Shown one piece after another: positions 13,559 to 24,800 of a DNA stretch of 64,000 bases (positions are counted from its first letter, which is position 1; each line of letters begins with the position of its first letter). Both the position numbers and the translations under genes were made by a program. This DNA is from Hemibagrus wyckioides (lineage: Eukaryota > Chordata > Actinopteri > Siluriformes > Bagridae), in the NCBI RefSeq assembly GCF_019097595.1, contig NC_080715.1:23804073-23868072 (forward strand), read 5' to 3'. Under the pieces are notes generated by a model. That model saw nothing but the letters and a program-made list of their open reading frames with translations, searched no databases and had not been told where the DNA came from.

Positions 13559-13916
13559 TTTTAATTCATTCTTTATTATTTGATTGCATTAACAGGTGTT
13601 CTCACCGTAAATGAATAAAATTTCTCAAAATAAGACTAGTATAAACCAGCAAATTAATTACTGTTACTGTAAATGTTCAATATTTACAGCTGAATACCAG
13701 GAATGCGTAAATTAACATCCTTTTGAAGCACACTGAATTGTCATTTTTGCTCATTTACTAATGTGAATACATTTTTAGTCATGGATTGAATAAACATTAG
13801 TGTAGGTGTATTTAATTACCATGTCACAAACATCACTTCATATGCGTTAACTTGCTTTGCTACTTTGATTTGGATGTTGTATTAACGGTTCAAATGAATG
13901 GAAATTCTTCTTCTTC

Positions 13917-13956
<40 letters not shown>
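13917..13956. repeat. (ATA)n microsatellite
   Basis: An uninterrupted trinucleotide ATA array of about 13 copies, preceded by a short TTC run. Confidence 0.9.
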
Positions 13957-13959
<3 letters not shown>

Positions 13960-14692
13960 CTAGAATAAATAAAATGGAAGTAAATGATATTAGTTAAAGG
14001 TTAAACCCTCAGTTGGAACATTAATGTATAGGAAAATGCTCCTTTGTTTATTTTACAAATTTTTTTTTTTTAATGTTGTTATAGTTTATTTTATTATACT
14101 AATGAATCACCTGCTCAGCTCGTTTGCAAGACAGCATGTTATTTACAACCTTCCCCAGCAGGAATGTGATTACAGGTGTAATGCTAATGCTAGCAGTCCT
14201 ACAAGTGATCTATGTTACACAACTGAAATGAATAATTTATCGCCCCAGTTCCATTATGTGAAGATCTATCTAATAAAAATCTTGAGCATGGTGAGGATGT
14301 CTACCATTAAACTGTCACTGCATGACATTGTCAAAATATTTAATGACAGCTAATTCCCTAATTCAGCAGCATGTTAGCATTTCTTGCTTGTTTGATATCT
14401 CGAATGTGGATACATAACTGAAGATAATCATCTTAGTAATGCCACTTAAATATCAAGTTATAGGAGCAGATATGATGTATGACAAATAAGGAGTGATACA
14501 GAGACTAGCAAACATTCATGTGAGAATCTTTAGCTAATGTTTGTGTACACTTACTAGGTTAATTTACACCGATGAGCCATTACATTAAAACTTCCTGCTT
14601 AATATTGTGTAGGTTCCCTGTGTGCCACCAAAACAGCTTTGACACGTTGAAACATGGACTCCACAAGACTCCTGAAAGTGTGTTACCCAGCA

Positions 14693-14932
14693 CTAAAATG
14701 TTAGCAGCAGATCTTTTAAGACCTGTAAGTTGTGAGGTGAGGCCACTATGGATTGGACTTGTTTGTCCAGCACATCCCACAGATGCTCAATCAGATTGAG
14801 ATCTGGGGAATTTGAAGGCCATGTCAACACCTTGAACTCTTTTGAACTCTTCGTCATGTTCCTCAAACCATTTTTGAACAGTTTTTGCAGTATGTCAGGG
14901 AGCATTATCCTGCTGAAACAGGGCACTGACAT
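14693..14932 (-). pseudogene. Tc1-like transposase, C-terminal fragment
   Basis: A minus-strand frame of 79 codons inside copy 1. It preserves the end of the catalytic core, ending near VLKDLLLTF, with SPDLNLIEHLW as the diagnostic Tc1/mariner block. The upstream catalytic aspartates are not in this frame because the copy is frameshifted. It is a remnant and not expressed as a working enzyme. Confidence 0.8.
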
Positions 14933-15238
14933 TAGGGAATATCGTTGTCATGAAGAGGTGTACTTGATCTGCAACAATGTTTAGGGAGATGTCTTAAAGT
15001 TACATCCACATAAATGCCCACATACAATGGTTTCCCAGCAGAAAATATTTGTCTGAAAGTATCACACCCCGTCTACCGTCTTGATTTCTCACTGGTGCCA
15101 TCTCTTTACTAGGTAAACAACACACACACATCTGACTGTCCACTTGATATAAAAGAAAAAAAGTGGTTTACTAGACTAGACCAGGCTCTTCCATTGCTCC
15201 ATGGTCCAGTTCTTATGCTCGCGTGCCCATTGTAGGTG

Positions 15239-15514
15239 CTAGTGGTGGTGTTCAGGGGTCAGCATGGACACTCTGACCAGCCTGTGGCTACACTGCCCCA
15301 TACACAGCAAGCTGCAATGCACTGTGTGTACTGGCATCTTTCTATCACAGCCAGTATTAACTTTTTCAGCAATTTGTGGGTCCATCATTGAGCCTTGGTA
15401 AGTACAATTTGACCGTTGTCTATCAAAATCACTCAGATTCTTACATTTGCCCATTTTACCTGCTTCCAACACAGCAACCCAACAACTGACTGTCCACTGT
15501 AATGAGATAATCAA
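15239..15514 (-). pseudogene. Tc1-like transposase, N-terminal fragment
   Basis: A minus-strand frame inside copy 1 with MGKCKNLSDFDRQ and later DRKMPVHTVHCSLLCMG. It corresponds to the start of the transposase and its paired-like helix-turn-helix region. Compared with the related fragment at 17594-17929, the stretch that should read ...[21 protein letters not shown]... is missing, so the copy has an internal deletion. Confidence 0.7.
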
Positions 15515-16927
15515 TAATATTCACTTTACCTGTGGCTAATCAGTGTATCTAAGCATTAAATTAAACAAGAAGCAGAATACTTCCAAGAACTGAATAAGCA
15601 TTCTTACTTACTACATAAAAATACTCAAGGGCATGTAATGCTAGTGAAATCTCAGACAAGGATCTTATCTAGTATGTTAGCTCTGGTACAAACAAAGCAA
15701 CCCAAAATAATAGCACAACGTGTTCCGGGTTTCAATATCATATTATAAAGCTATTTAACAAAACTATGCCATATTCTACAAAATCTTCTACTACCTTCAT
15801 CGAATCTGTGAATCGGCTTTTCGGAAAAGCAGCACCTAGTGTAAGGAGAAGGACATTGTGAGGCTGTAAAATATTTGCAGACACACTTTACAGATATTTT
15901 AGGATTGAATATGTAATAAGATTGTTTATACAGATTTGTACATGACCGAAGAAAGATAGGCTTGTTGCCAGAAGTATATTTGTGTCAGAGCAAAAGCGAC
16001 CTGTGATTAGAATGGAATCTGGATCCCGGATCCATCGGTTCAATTATCATTGTTTTGGACTCTCAACAATAAAAAATAATCCATACTGTATTCATGGACA
16101 AGGTACTGATTACATTTGCTTGCAGTCATCTTTGATGTGTCACAGGGCTTTAGGCTCACACCGTACACAGCCTATCTACTGCTAATTTGCTTATCTGGCA
16201 ACGTTACAAGTAGTACAGCACGTGCCAATACACCGTTAATTCATTCTTTATGAAGTGTCAGAAACAGTTATAACATGCCATATCTGGGAAGGTTCACTTT
16301 CAGCGAATTTCATGGAAGATTTGTAATGAGATGTTGCCAAATGTTTCAACCTGCTTGAACATTAGCTGTGCACTCGCATTTTGGACAAATCTTGAGATGT
16401 TCTTCTGCCGAATGTCATCCTCTTCTTATAGGATGGGATGTAACAAGCGAGCGCCCTGCTGTTTTACACCATGCCCCTTTCAGTTTTGATCAGGTGACTC
16501 CATTTAACACGCATTAGCAAAAAAATGTCCCAGCTGAATCTAGAAAATGATCAGACAGCATGGAAACCTGCAGCTTGCTCCAGGCTAAGCGCGCTGCCAA
16601 AACTTATACATGGAGCTTTCATTCACGGTTATATTAAAGTTATTTGCATGCTGTTTATTTTAAGCTTGGGCTGTGAACAGGAGGGCATGCTTCTCCCTGT
16701 TGATTCTCAGAAGGAGGCACGTATTCCCCTTAAAAATGCTAAATTATCTTGTTAGTGTGTAAGCTTGATTATCTCATAACAGTTAGGATGCTGTTCGGAT
16801 TTGGAGACCTCAATAGTACAGGTGCTGTACTCTCAGGCCCTGTCCAGATGTGTACAGATATTTCTGAAAATGTAGATTTTATTCTTTCTACAAAACAATT
16901 CTTTCTATATGAACATCATTTACAAAA

Positions 16928-17580
16928 CCTCAAATGTTCACATGTTTTAGTACAGCATGTTTCAGTACAACATGTTTCAGTACAGCACATTTTAGTACAG
17001 CATGTTTCAGTACAGCACGTTTCAGTACAACACGTTTCAGTACAACATGTTTCAGTACAACACATTTTAGTACAGCACATTTCAGCACAACATTTTTCAG
17101 TACAACACAATTTAGTACAGTACATTTTGGTTTAACATGTTTCAGTTTGACACGATTCAGTACATGCTTAAGTACAGCACGTTTTAGCACAGTAAATTTC
17201 AGTACAGGACCTTTTCTATACAACAAATTTCAGTACGGCACATTTCAGTACAGCACATTTCAGTACAACACGTTTCAGTACGGCATGTTTTAGTACAACA
17301 CGTTTCAGTACAACATGTTTCAGTACAACATGTTTCAGTATAGCACATTTCAGTACAACACATTTTAGTACAGTACATTTCAGTACAACACATTTTAGTA
17401 CAGTACATTTCAGTACAACATGTTTCAGTACAACACACAGTACATTTTGGTTCAACACATGTCAGTTTGACACGATTCAGTACATGCTTAAGTACAGCAC
17501 GTTTTGGCACAGTACATTTCAGTACAGGACCTTTTCTATACAACTAATTTCAGTACGGCACATTTCAGTACAGTACGTGT
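16928..17580. repeat. 15-bp minisatellite, about 43 units, with a higher-order duplication
   Basis: A tandem array of the 15-bp unit TTTCAGTACAACACG with variants (AACATG, AGCACA, TTTAGT). Because the period is a multiple of three and lacks stops, most frames stay open on both strands. The predicted peptides (repeats of VSVQH, FSTTC, CCTET, VLKHV) are artefacts of this periodicity. A diverged section starting TACATTTTGGTTTAACATG at 17121 recurs at 17441 with the same internal variants, a 320-bp higher-order offset. The array runs directly into a Tc1-like transposon fragment at about 17594. Confidence 0.95.
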
Positions 17581-17593
17581 AAGTAAAGTAAAG

Positions 17594-17929
17594 TCTTGGC
17601 CGCCCATGACCCTGTCGCTGGTACACCACTGTTCCTTCCTTGGACCACTTTGATAGATACTGACCACTGCAGACCGGGAACACCCCACAAGAGCTGCAGT
17701 TTTGGAGATGCTCTGATCCAGTCGTCTAGCCATCACAATTTGTCCCTTGTCAAACTCGCTCAAATCCTTACACTTGTCCATTTTTCCTGCTTCTAACACA
17801 TCAACTTTGAGGACAAAATGTTCACTTGCTGCCGAATATGTCCCACCCACTAACAGCCGCCATGATGAGGAGATAATCAGTGTTATTCACTTCACCTCTC
17901 AGTGCTCATAATGTTATGCCTGATCCATG
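17594..17929 (-). mobile_element. Tc1-like DNA transposon, truncated, copy 2
   Basis: It matches the same family as the element at 14567-15545: both share the CACTGATTAGCC/TGATCCATG type terminus and the region CATTTTTCCTGCTTC upstream of it. Only the terminal part is left. On the minus strand it reads the transposase start and helix-turn-helix, [20 protein letters not shown] then [18 protein letters not shown], within the frame 17536-17850. The right end is GCCTGATCCATG followed by TA at 17930-17931. The left part and other terminal repeat are absent, replaced by the minisatellite. The transposase start is better preserved than in copy 1. Confidence 0.88.
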
Positions 17930-17990
17930 TATGTCACAGAAAAAAAATCAATGGGCAAGCATTGGATGACATTGTGACATAGGCATTTTC

Positions 17991-17994
<4 letters not shown>

Positions 17995-18067
<73 letters not shown>
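17995..18067. repeat. (TA)n run
   Basis: About 36 uninterrupted TA dinucleotides, self-complementary and prone to cruciform formation and length change. Confidence 0.97.
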
Positions 18068-18070
<3 letters not shown>

Positions 18071-18539
18071 AGATGCATCATGGCAAATCATCCCACAAAA
18101 TCTTTTTATTCATCTGCATCAATGTAGCTATTAGTCTTAGTGCATCCAAGAACCATGGTCATGTGACTCAGATTATAAGAGGAATCATGGGTAAACAGGA
18201 ATAAAGATGAAATTGAAGTGTATCCCTATCTTTGTCAGCCGTCTTTCATTATGAACTGGACAGCAGCCCACTGCCAGAGAGTCCACACCAAATGGGGTTA
18301 ATGAAATGTTGTGTGCCCTCAGACCTCGACATATTCCTCCTTCCAGATGTGAAATTACTCTGTCATAAACACATCAGTCAAATTAAATGCAGCTTTCTGC
18401 ATCCCCTCCTTGTCACGAGCTTTTACATGCAACTGATAGTGAAATAGGTTGCAATGCAAATGGAGTGTGTTGTTTTCAATTTTCTCCACCCAACACCGAA
18501 CTCCATGTCGGGATGCCGCCGCGCCCTTTCTGTCTCCAC

Positions 18540-18950
18540 TTTTGATAAATCTAGTGCGATTTGGCTTCGGTCTTTATTACGGGCTGAAAAGGCAGTAGAT
18601 AAGCCCGGCTGCTACTAAGTCACTCTTTGTGTACTGATGTGAAGTTAATCTGATTTTAATTTAATTACGCTATTAGTAGAAGGGGCACATACTTTCAGTA
18701 TTTGTTAGAAGAATGTTCTGACATTGCACAGGTATGGGGCAGCTTGCATGTTAATTAATAATGAACATTCTGACAATATGCCGAGGCATGACAGCGTTAA
18801 GCCAGTCTGCTGCTGGTTCCTTTGCATATTAATAGATCCTTCATTATTATTTAATATGACAGCTGCTTCAAGGGCCATGATCAGACCTCGTCTCCATTAT
18901 TTGCTGTTTTGGTGCACACTGTGACAGTACCATGCAATTCTTTATTTGTG
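18540..18950. promoter_or_regulatory. candidate conserved non-coding block 5
   Basis: Repeat-free sequence with GATTTTAATTTAATTACGC, CATGTTAATTAATAATG, TTGCATATTAATAG (POU/homeodomain-type) and TCATTATTATTTAATATG, interleaved with GC-richer stretches. The motif density suggests an intronic enhancer, but no comparison was possible. Confidence 0.25.
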
Positions 18951-20725
18951 AAGCGACTCCCCTCCCGGCCTGCCGGACACCTCGGCTGTTTGTTTACGGC
19001 CGAGGAGATTCCTCCGTGGACATGAAAACCAGTCACCAGAGCTGCTATTTAAAGGTGACTTTAAAAAAATCTAAACAGTGCGCGATCCCTGCACTTGATG
19101 CCATGCATGCTAATTAGCGCAGATGAGGAAGGAGTGGGGTGTGTGACAGAACTGTTCGGATAAAGAGTGGACACATTGTGTATGGCTGTTAGAGAAGAGC
19201 TGCATTGTTGCTGTAGTGTAAGCTCTGCGACTCTGTTTGGGATGGTAATAAGCATCTGTTAATAGAAATCTGCACACTTTAAGTGTACACTGTGACTAAT
19301 TAAAGCTGAAAATCATTCACTCTTTGATTCAGAGGTCATTTTAAGATTTTATATTAAATAGGGTGAGGCTTGCTGAAGTGAGCTATGATTTCCAATAAGA
19401 AGGCTGCTAAACTATCTGAATGGCCAAATTCATCATACAAAACGTCCTAAAGCTGATTTGAGTTTATTTATTCCCCCCACCGTTTCCCCCCGCCCGCTTT
19501 TCCGCCGTGCATGTTATTTAGAAAACAGTTGACTCTGTCTGATTATACGTAAATGAAAGCTGACCTTCAGCTGGACTGGAGGCCACATCCATTACGGTGA
19601 GGAGTAGCTCTCTCCCTCACCCAGCTCACGTGCAGCCAGGGGGGCATGCATATGGAACAGAAGCGTGTGCTAGCAAACGAGTGTGGCCACTCTGACATCA
19701 TGTATACTGTACGTCAATATGGTCCTGATGTATTCTAAAATGCAAACAAGCTCAGGAAATGAGATGCACCTTCGTCCCAAGCTGCACACAGTGCCCAGCG
19801 CCATCTGCCTATCAGCTGCTGAGGAAGCGGCCTGGTGTACTAATGCCACATGCTCCATCTCTCCAGGCCTGCACGCATGGCCCACAGACGCACAAACACT
19901 AATGGTACCATCAAGATGTGTCAGGAAAACGTGACAGCGAGTGAAAGCGGTGATTAATTTACCGTTCGGAAACATCAGAATGGGATGAAATGACCGGTGT
20001 GATTGGTATTAGCTGCTGATGCACTTTATTGGGATATGGTTTAACTGCATGTGAAAGGAAATTTGTTCATTTATTCAGAAATGGTCTATGCACCTGGTTG
20101 AGTAGATTTTCTCAGATTCAGATTCACATCTCTGAGGTTTATAGAGAAGAAGAAGACAGGCGTTGTCAAGAAGCATCAGACAAAATGTGACAAAGTCACA
20201 AGCTACTTAATAAAGGTGTGTGTGTTTTAATTAGCATTTCAGTTGTGGATTTAATAATGTAATAGCAAAGTTTTGCTTTGTTTGATGTGCTGTTCTGTAA
20301 AAAAAGAAAACATGCAGACAGTTTGAAGGATAACTTGCTCAAGCACTCATCTGGTATACTTAATGCTTGCTTTCATTTAATTTAGCATTTTATCCAGAAA
20401 AATTTGGCCCTGGGGATAGGCAATGATTAAGATGCGTCTCCTCTGATGTCCTTCGTGTAGGGAAAAAAAACCTTTTCTAGCAGGATACAATTTATGTCAT
20501 ATTTCTGTATACAATATTGGGCTCAAATGACATTCCAGTGTTTTTTTTTTTTTTTTAAGTGAGATTTAATCTAATGTATTGTGGTTACATCAAACTGTCT
20601 GACAGGGGCACTGGAATGGATTGGACTCCATGGTCAAGACAAGAGAACTGTCTGTAATTTCAGAATAATGCTTAATTTTACTTTGCTTCACTTCTACATA
20701 GTCTTCTATTGAGACTTTTTCAGTA

Positions 20726-21301
20726 TAGTGGAACCTTGGCATGCAAATGCCCTCCCTTACGAATTTTCGACTTAAGAATTGAAATTTTGCAAGAAATTTG
20801 CATTGGCATACAAAGCATTTTCGGCAAACGAATGAACTGAACAGAACCGAATGCTGGCTAAGTTGCACATGTGTCTGAAAGCCAAGGAAAGCCAACCGAA
20901 AGTGAGTTTACAAATGTTACGATTTTTTTTTTAGTCAGCATAAGCTGTTTCGAAAAAGTAAATCCACGATACCAATGTTGCCTTCAGCATGCGTTCAGAA
21001 GCTACGTGAATTTTCGCACGTTTTTTGTTGACAGATTGGTGGCGTGGGTGGTCTGTTCTATTTTTAGCCCAAGACTGGTAGCACATCTTCCTGTGAGGGC
21101 CCTTGACATGGAATGCTTTCCTTGGGTCAGTTCTTTGTAAGCAGCCATACAGTTTACATACACTTGGTATTGGTAATATTGGTAATATTTTTGGGTGGCT
21201 GGAACGGATTATCTGCATTTACGTTATTAATTATTAGTTTTGCAATACAAATTTTCCCTTAAGAACTCAACAAATTAAATTCCTGTGTAGAAGTTTCACT
21301 G
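20726..21301. mobile_element. TA-flanked MITE, Tigger/pogo-like ends, copy 1
   Basis: Begins TAGTGGAACCTTGGCATG after TA (20724-20725) and ends GAAGTTTCACTG before TA (21302-21303); the reverse complement of the end is CAGTGAAACTTC. The inner sequence matches, in reverse orientation, the element at 41920-42455, for example GGGTGGCTGGAACGGATTA here against TAATCCGTTCTAGCCACCC there. The terminal form CAGTGG-ACCT with a TA duplication resembles Tigger/pogo-type elements; this class call is inference. There is no transposase frame, so it is non-autonomous. Confidence 0.8.
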
Positions 21302-21980
21302 TATTATATCCTCATCATATGCGCTGAACTCAGCATTGAATACTTTCTTGAAACAAAACAGTGTTTAAGGATTTCCACTTAAGACATTTGCGGACTTCAT
21401 TGTGCAATCAGAATCATTGCACAGGTTATTAGATGTTAGAGAATTTACTGTATGTATGAGATGAGACAGAGATGACAGCGAGCACTGCAGCTAAAACCTC
21501 TGCTTCCATTCATCCCTTCACATCCTTTCATTCATCTCAATTTATGAATTCCAGACTTCTTTCACTGTGCTCTCTTTCAGCCTCTAGAAGTCACTCAGGT
21601 GTATCGAAAATGACCGAAAAAAAGACAGCGAGCCAATTTGCTCTTTCTTTACTCTTCTTCTGTGCGGCGGTGTCTCTTTTAACTACATTAAACACAATGG
21701 AGCTCACTTATTAGAGGCAGAGTCGAAGAATTAGAATCTCAATGTCCACTTTATCATTCAGGTGCTGTATGAATGAGTCATGAAATCATCTGACACGATC
21801 CAAGAAATTTTAATGTAAGATTTTTTTTATGTGCTCTTAGAATACATGGAAATGGAAAACGTTTTGGCAGAACTTGTTGTTTACAATAGCTCACATTCAT
21901 CAGCTTTTAATGATTTACACACTTCTTACACATTACACAACTCTATACTTACATTGCAAAACAACTTTAAGTATTAGTTG

Positions 21981-22198
<218 letters not shown>

Positions 22199-22894
22199 GT
22201 ATTTGTTCTGCATTGGAAGCTTCTCCCTGCTGCTGATTTGTTGTTTCCACTTTGTCATACATCCCCAAACTGTTTATTTACAAACAGAAACCATGGCAAC
22301 ATGTCACTTCTGAAATGTTATCCTGACTCCATCTGTCACCATCAAAGCACCACGGCGTCTGCGTTGTATTTGGGGAGACAGTGAGAGCGCGCACGAGAGA
22401 AATAAGAGACGACGCCGACGACAGTCAGACTTCCGACTGAAAACATCCTGTCATTGTGATGATCAGTTGAATAAGAGAAAACTAACCATGCTGATGAGGA
22501 ACCTAATGTTCTGCTCTACTTACAGCACAGCCAGGATGATCAGCTGACATTTCAGTAGTTGGAGCATACACAGTGTCAGAGAGCTACAAAGCCATGTGTG
22601 TGATTGTCTTTCCTTTTACCTGTAAGATCATCTGTCTTCATCATCACTGGAAGATATTTGTGCCTCGCAATTTGTCAAATATTCTCTCTGAAGACGACGG
22701 CGTGGCATATTCACATATTCCACTCTGTTTAAATATTAACTACTCACTTACTCCCAAGCCTGTGATGACAAGCAGAATTTCTCTTCACTCTCTCTAACAT
22801 CCACATGCAAATATTCCAATAATCAGCATGGTTCCTTTTTTTTTTTTTTTTGAATTTCATCAGCACTGGCGAGTTTTTTGTCTTTGTTTTGCAG

Positions 22895-23056
22895 GTCTCA
22901 CAGCCGCAGCTGCTGCTGCAGCCGCCGCGACCAACGCTGCCATCGCTGAGGCCATGAAAGTGAAGAAGATCAAGCTGGAGGTGATGAGCAGTTACCACGC
23001 CAACAGCACGCAGCACGGCGCTGACTCTGAGAACGGAGACCTCAGCTCCAGCGTGG
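22895..23056 (+). CDS. dach1: dach1 exon B: alanine-rich segment and KVKKIKLE
   Basis: The acceptor is TTTGTTTTGCAG (AG at 22893-22894) and the donor GTAAGT begins at 23057. The exon completes the split Gly and reads LTAAAAAAAAATNAAIAEAM, then KVKKIKLEVMSSYHANS and QHGADSENGDLSSSV, ending on the first base of a Gly codon. The poly-alanine helix and the basic KVKKIK block are hallmarks of DACH1, where they form part of the linker between the two DACH boxes. The exon is more GC-rich than the flanking intron. In mammals an alternatively used in-frame segment follows this point; here the exon's outgoing phase matches exon C directly, so skipping is phase-neutral. Confidence 0.97.
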
Positions 23057-23999
23057 GTAAGTCACACACTATCACTCATTGCCTAAAGTTCACAGATATG
23101 TTCTCCCAGGTTTTGGTTTTAAACTGAAACACTGGGCCACTGCACTGAAACTGTAGCTGCCTGACTGTTAATGATCTTGGGTTATGCAAACGCTCTAAAC
23201 TAATGCTAGATTTCTTTACGACAAAATGCAGTGGTCCTCCGAGCAAACGTTATTTGTTTACAAACCCGTAATTACCAGGTAGAGCTCTTTAAAAAAAAAA
23301 AAAGAGAAAACAACAAATTAAAAGCACTCATGAGCACTCAGCTAATAGCTATTAAGTAAGTCACTAATTCAATTTGTTGGAGAAAATTGCCTTTGAATGT
23401 CCCGTTTCAATTAATCATTTTTTTGACTTACATTTAGATCCCTGTGTTTTCTTTTAATGCAACATTACTTAAAGCTATTTCTTTGTGGAAATCACACTGT
23501 AGTGTAAAAAGCACAAATCCATTACATATGATACCCTTAATCCCTAAGCTGAATTACTCGTGTGATTTCCACCCTGAATATATCCGCCATGTGTTTAGGA
23601 TTTCCCAGCTGCATTTGACACCGTGTGTTTGGCCCAAACAGGAAGCGTCCTAAGCAGATTTAACAAAAGAGAATGCATTGGCGTTGAGGTCATCAGTCCA
23701 TAGCCAACAATGCTGGGGCTTCGAGGTCACTGAAATAGAGATAAATGCGAATCGGAATAGGCAAGGCTGTGGCAATGAAGCTAATAAGAAACTGTTTTTA
23801 TCTTTTTACAATTTAAATTGTAACCTTGAGCATGCCTGCTCCCAGAAGAATAATAATTCGGGGCCCAGCGATGGCGGAGGGGGAGAGGAGCGGAGGGGGG
23901 GCTAGCAGGAGGAGAGAGGCATTAGTGACTGTGAGTAAAATATATGGCAGCGATGCCTCTCCAGCCCATCCACAATCAATTGGATTCTTTTACTTTAAT

Positions 24000-24420
24000 A
24001 TTTACTCGCAGCGATGAGATGCTAGTCTGCATGGTGATGAACAGTCTGCCTCTGGCGTTTGAAGGTGACCTGTCACCACGTATGGACAAATCTCTCGCTC
24101 GCAGAAATGTAGAAAATAAATCATTAAAGGCAGGCAGGCCTCTCATTCCGGGATTTAAATCACCCTCAGATTTATGATTTGAATTAATACTTCGTTTGGT
24201 CAAAGAAACGGGGGCCGAGACAAATGATGTTTGGTACTGAAGCCATCCTAATATTGATTCCTGGATGTCTGTGCAATCTCTTGTTTATATCAAGCACTCT
24301 ACTGTGACAGGGTGGCCAATAGGAGTCACCCACATGATAAGAGGGGAAAATATGGCTGGTTTTATTCAGCCTACCGCCAAGGAGTTTGCGGCTTCTTTCA
24401 GCTATTAATTGCCACATAAA
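24000..24420. promoter_or_regulatory. candidate conserved non-coding block 6
   Basis: Repeat-free and evenly composed, with AAATAAATCATTAAAGGC, GGGATTTAAATCACCC, TTTATGATTTGAATTAATAC, TCAAAGAAACGGGGG and TTTCAGCTATTAATTGCC. It includes TCAAAG (TCF/LEF core) and several ATTA cores. This is inference from motif content. Confidence 0.3.
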
Positions 24421-24607
24421 TTAGGTTTTTAAGTGAAATAGACAGTGTTTTCCATTCTTGTCTCCAAGTGCATTTTCTCACCCTACACGATCATTACTGC
24501 AATAAACCAGAAAGGTCATTTCACTAGAGATAGGAAAAAAGGAAAAGAAAAACAGAACTGTAAAAAAATACATAGTGGACTGCTGTCTGGTTTAAGCAGA
24601 GTGATGA

Positions 24608-24800
24608 TTTTCTTTTCTTTTCTTTTCTTTTCTTTTCTTTTCTTTTCTTTTCTCTTCTCTTCTCTTCTCTTCTCTTCTCTTCTCTTCTCTTCTCTTCTCC
24701 TCTCCTCTTGTCTCCTCTTCTCTTCTCTTCTCTTCTCTTCTCTTCTCTTCTCTTCTCCTCTCCTCTTGTCTCCTCTTCTTTTCTTTTCTTTTCTTTTCTT
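24608..24800. repeat. long pyrimidine tract (TTTTC/TCTTC)n with 58-bp higher-order unit
   Basis: A nearly pure C/T strand of about 190 bp. TTTTC pentamers change to TCTTC pentamers and back. The block TCTCCTCTTGTCTCC occurs twice, 58 bp apart (near 24701 and 24759), so a segment was duplicated. The predicted FSFLFFSLL-type peptide is an artefact. Confidence 0.95.

Larger units (their letters stand above)
14567..15545 (-). mobile_element. Tc1-like DNA transposon, degenerate, copy 1
   Basis: The ends are inverted repeats: CACCGATGAGCCAT at the left and, on the reverse strand, CACTGATTAGCCAC at the right. Each is flanked by TA (14565-14566 and 15546-15547), the Tc1/mariner target duplication. 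A transposase reads on the minus strand in broken pieces. A C-terminal piece at about 14693-14932 has SNSPDLNLIEHLWDVLDKQV, with the third catalytic acid of the DDE triad in the IEHLW motif. An N-terminal piece at about 15239-15514 has LSDFDRQRSN and later VHTVHCSLLCMG, matching the helix-turn-helix part. At 979 bp it seems shorter than an intact family member (about 1.2-1.3 kb from memory), with internal loss in the N-terminal half and several frame breaks, so it is not functional. Confidence 0.88.

Noticed and set aside
20590..21218. Minus and plus ORFs of 89-101 codons
   Set aside because: They lie within or across the MITE and do not resemble a transposase.
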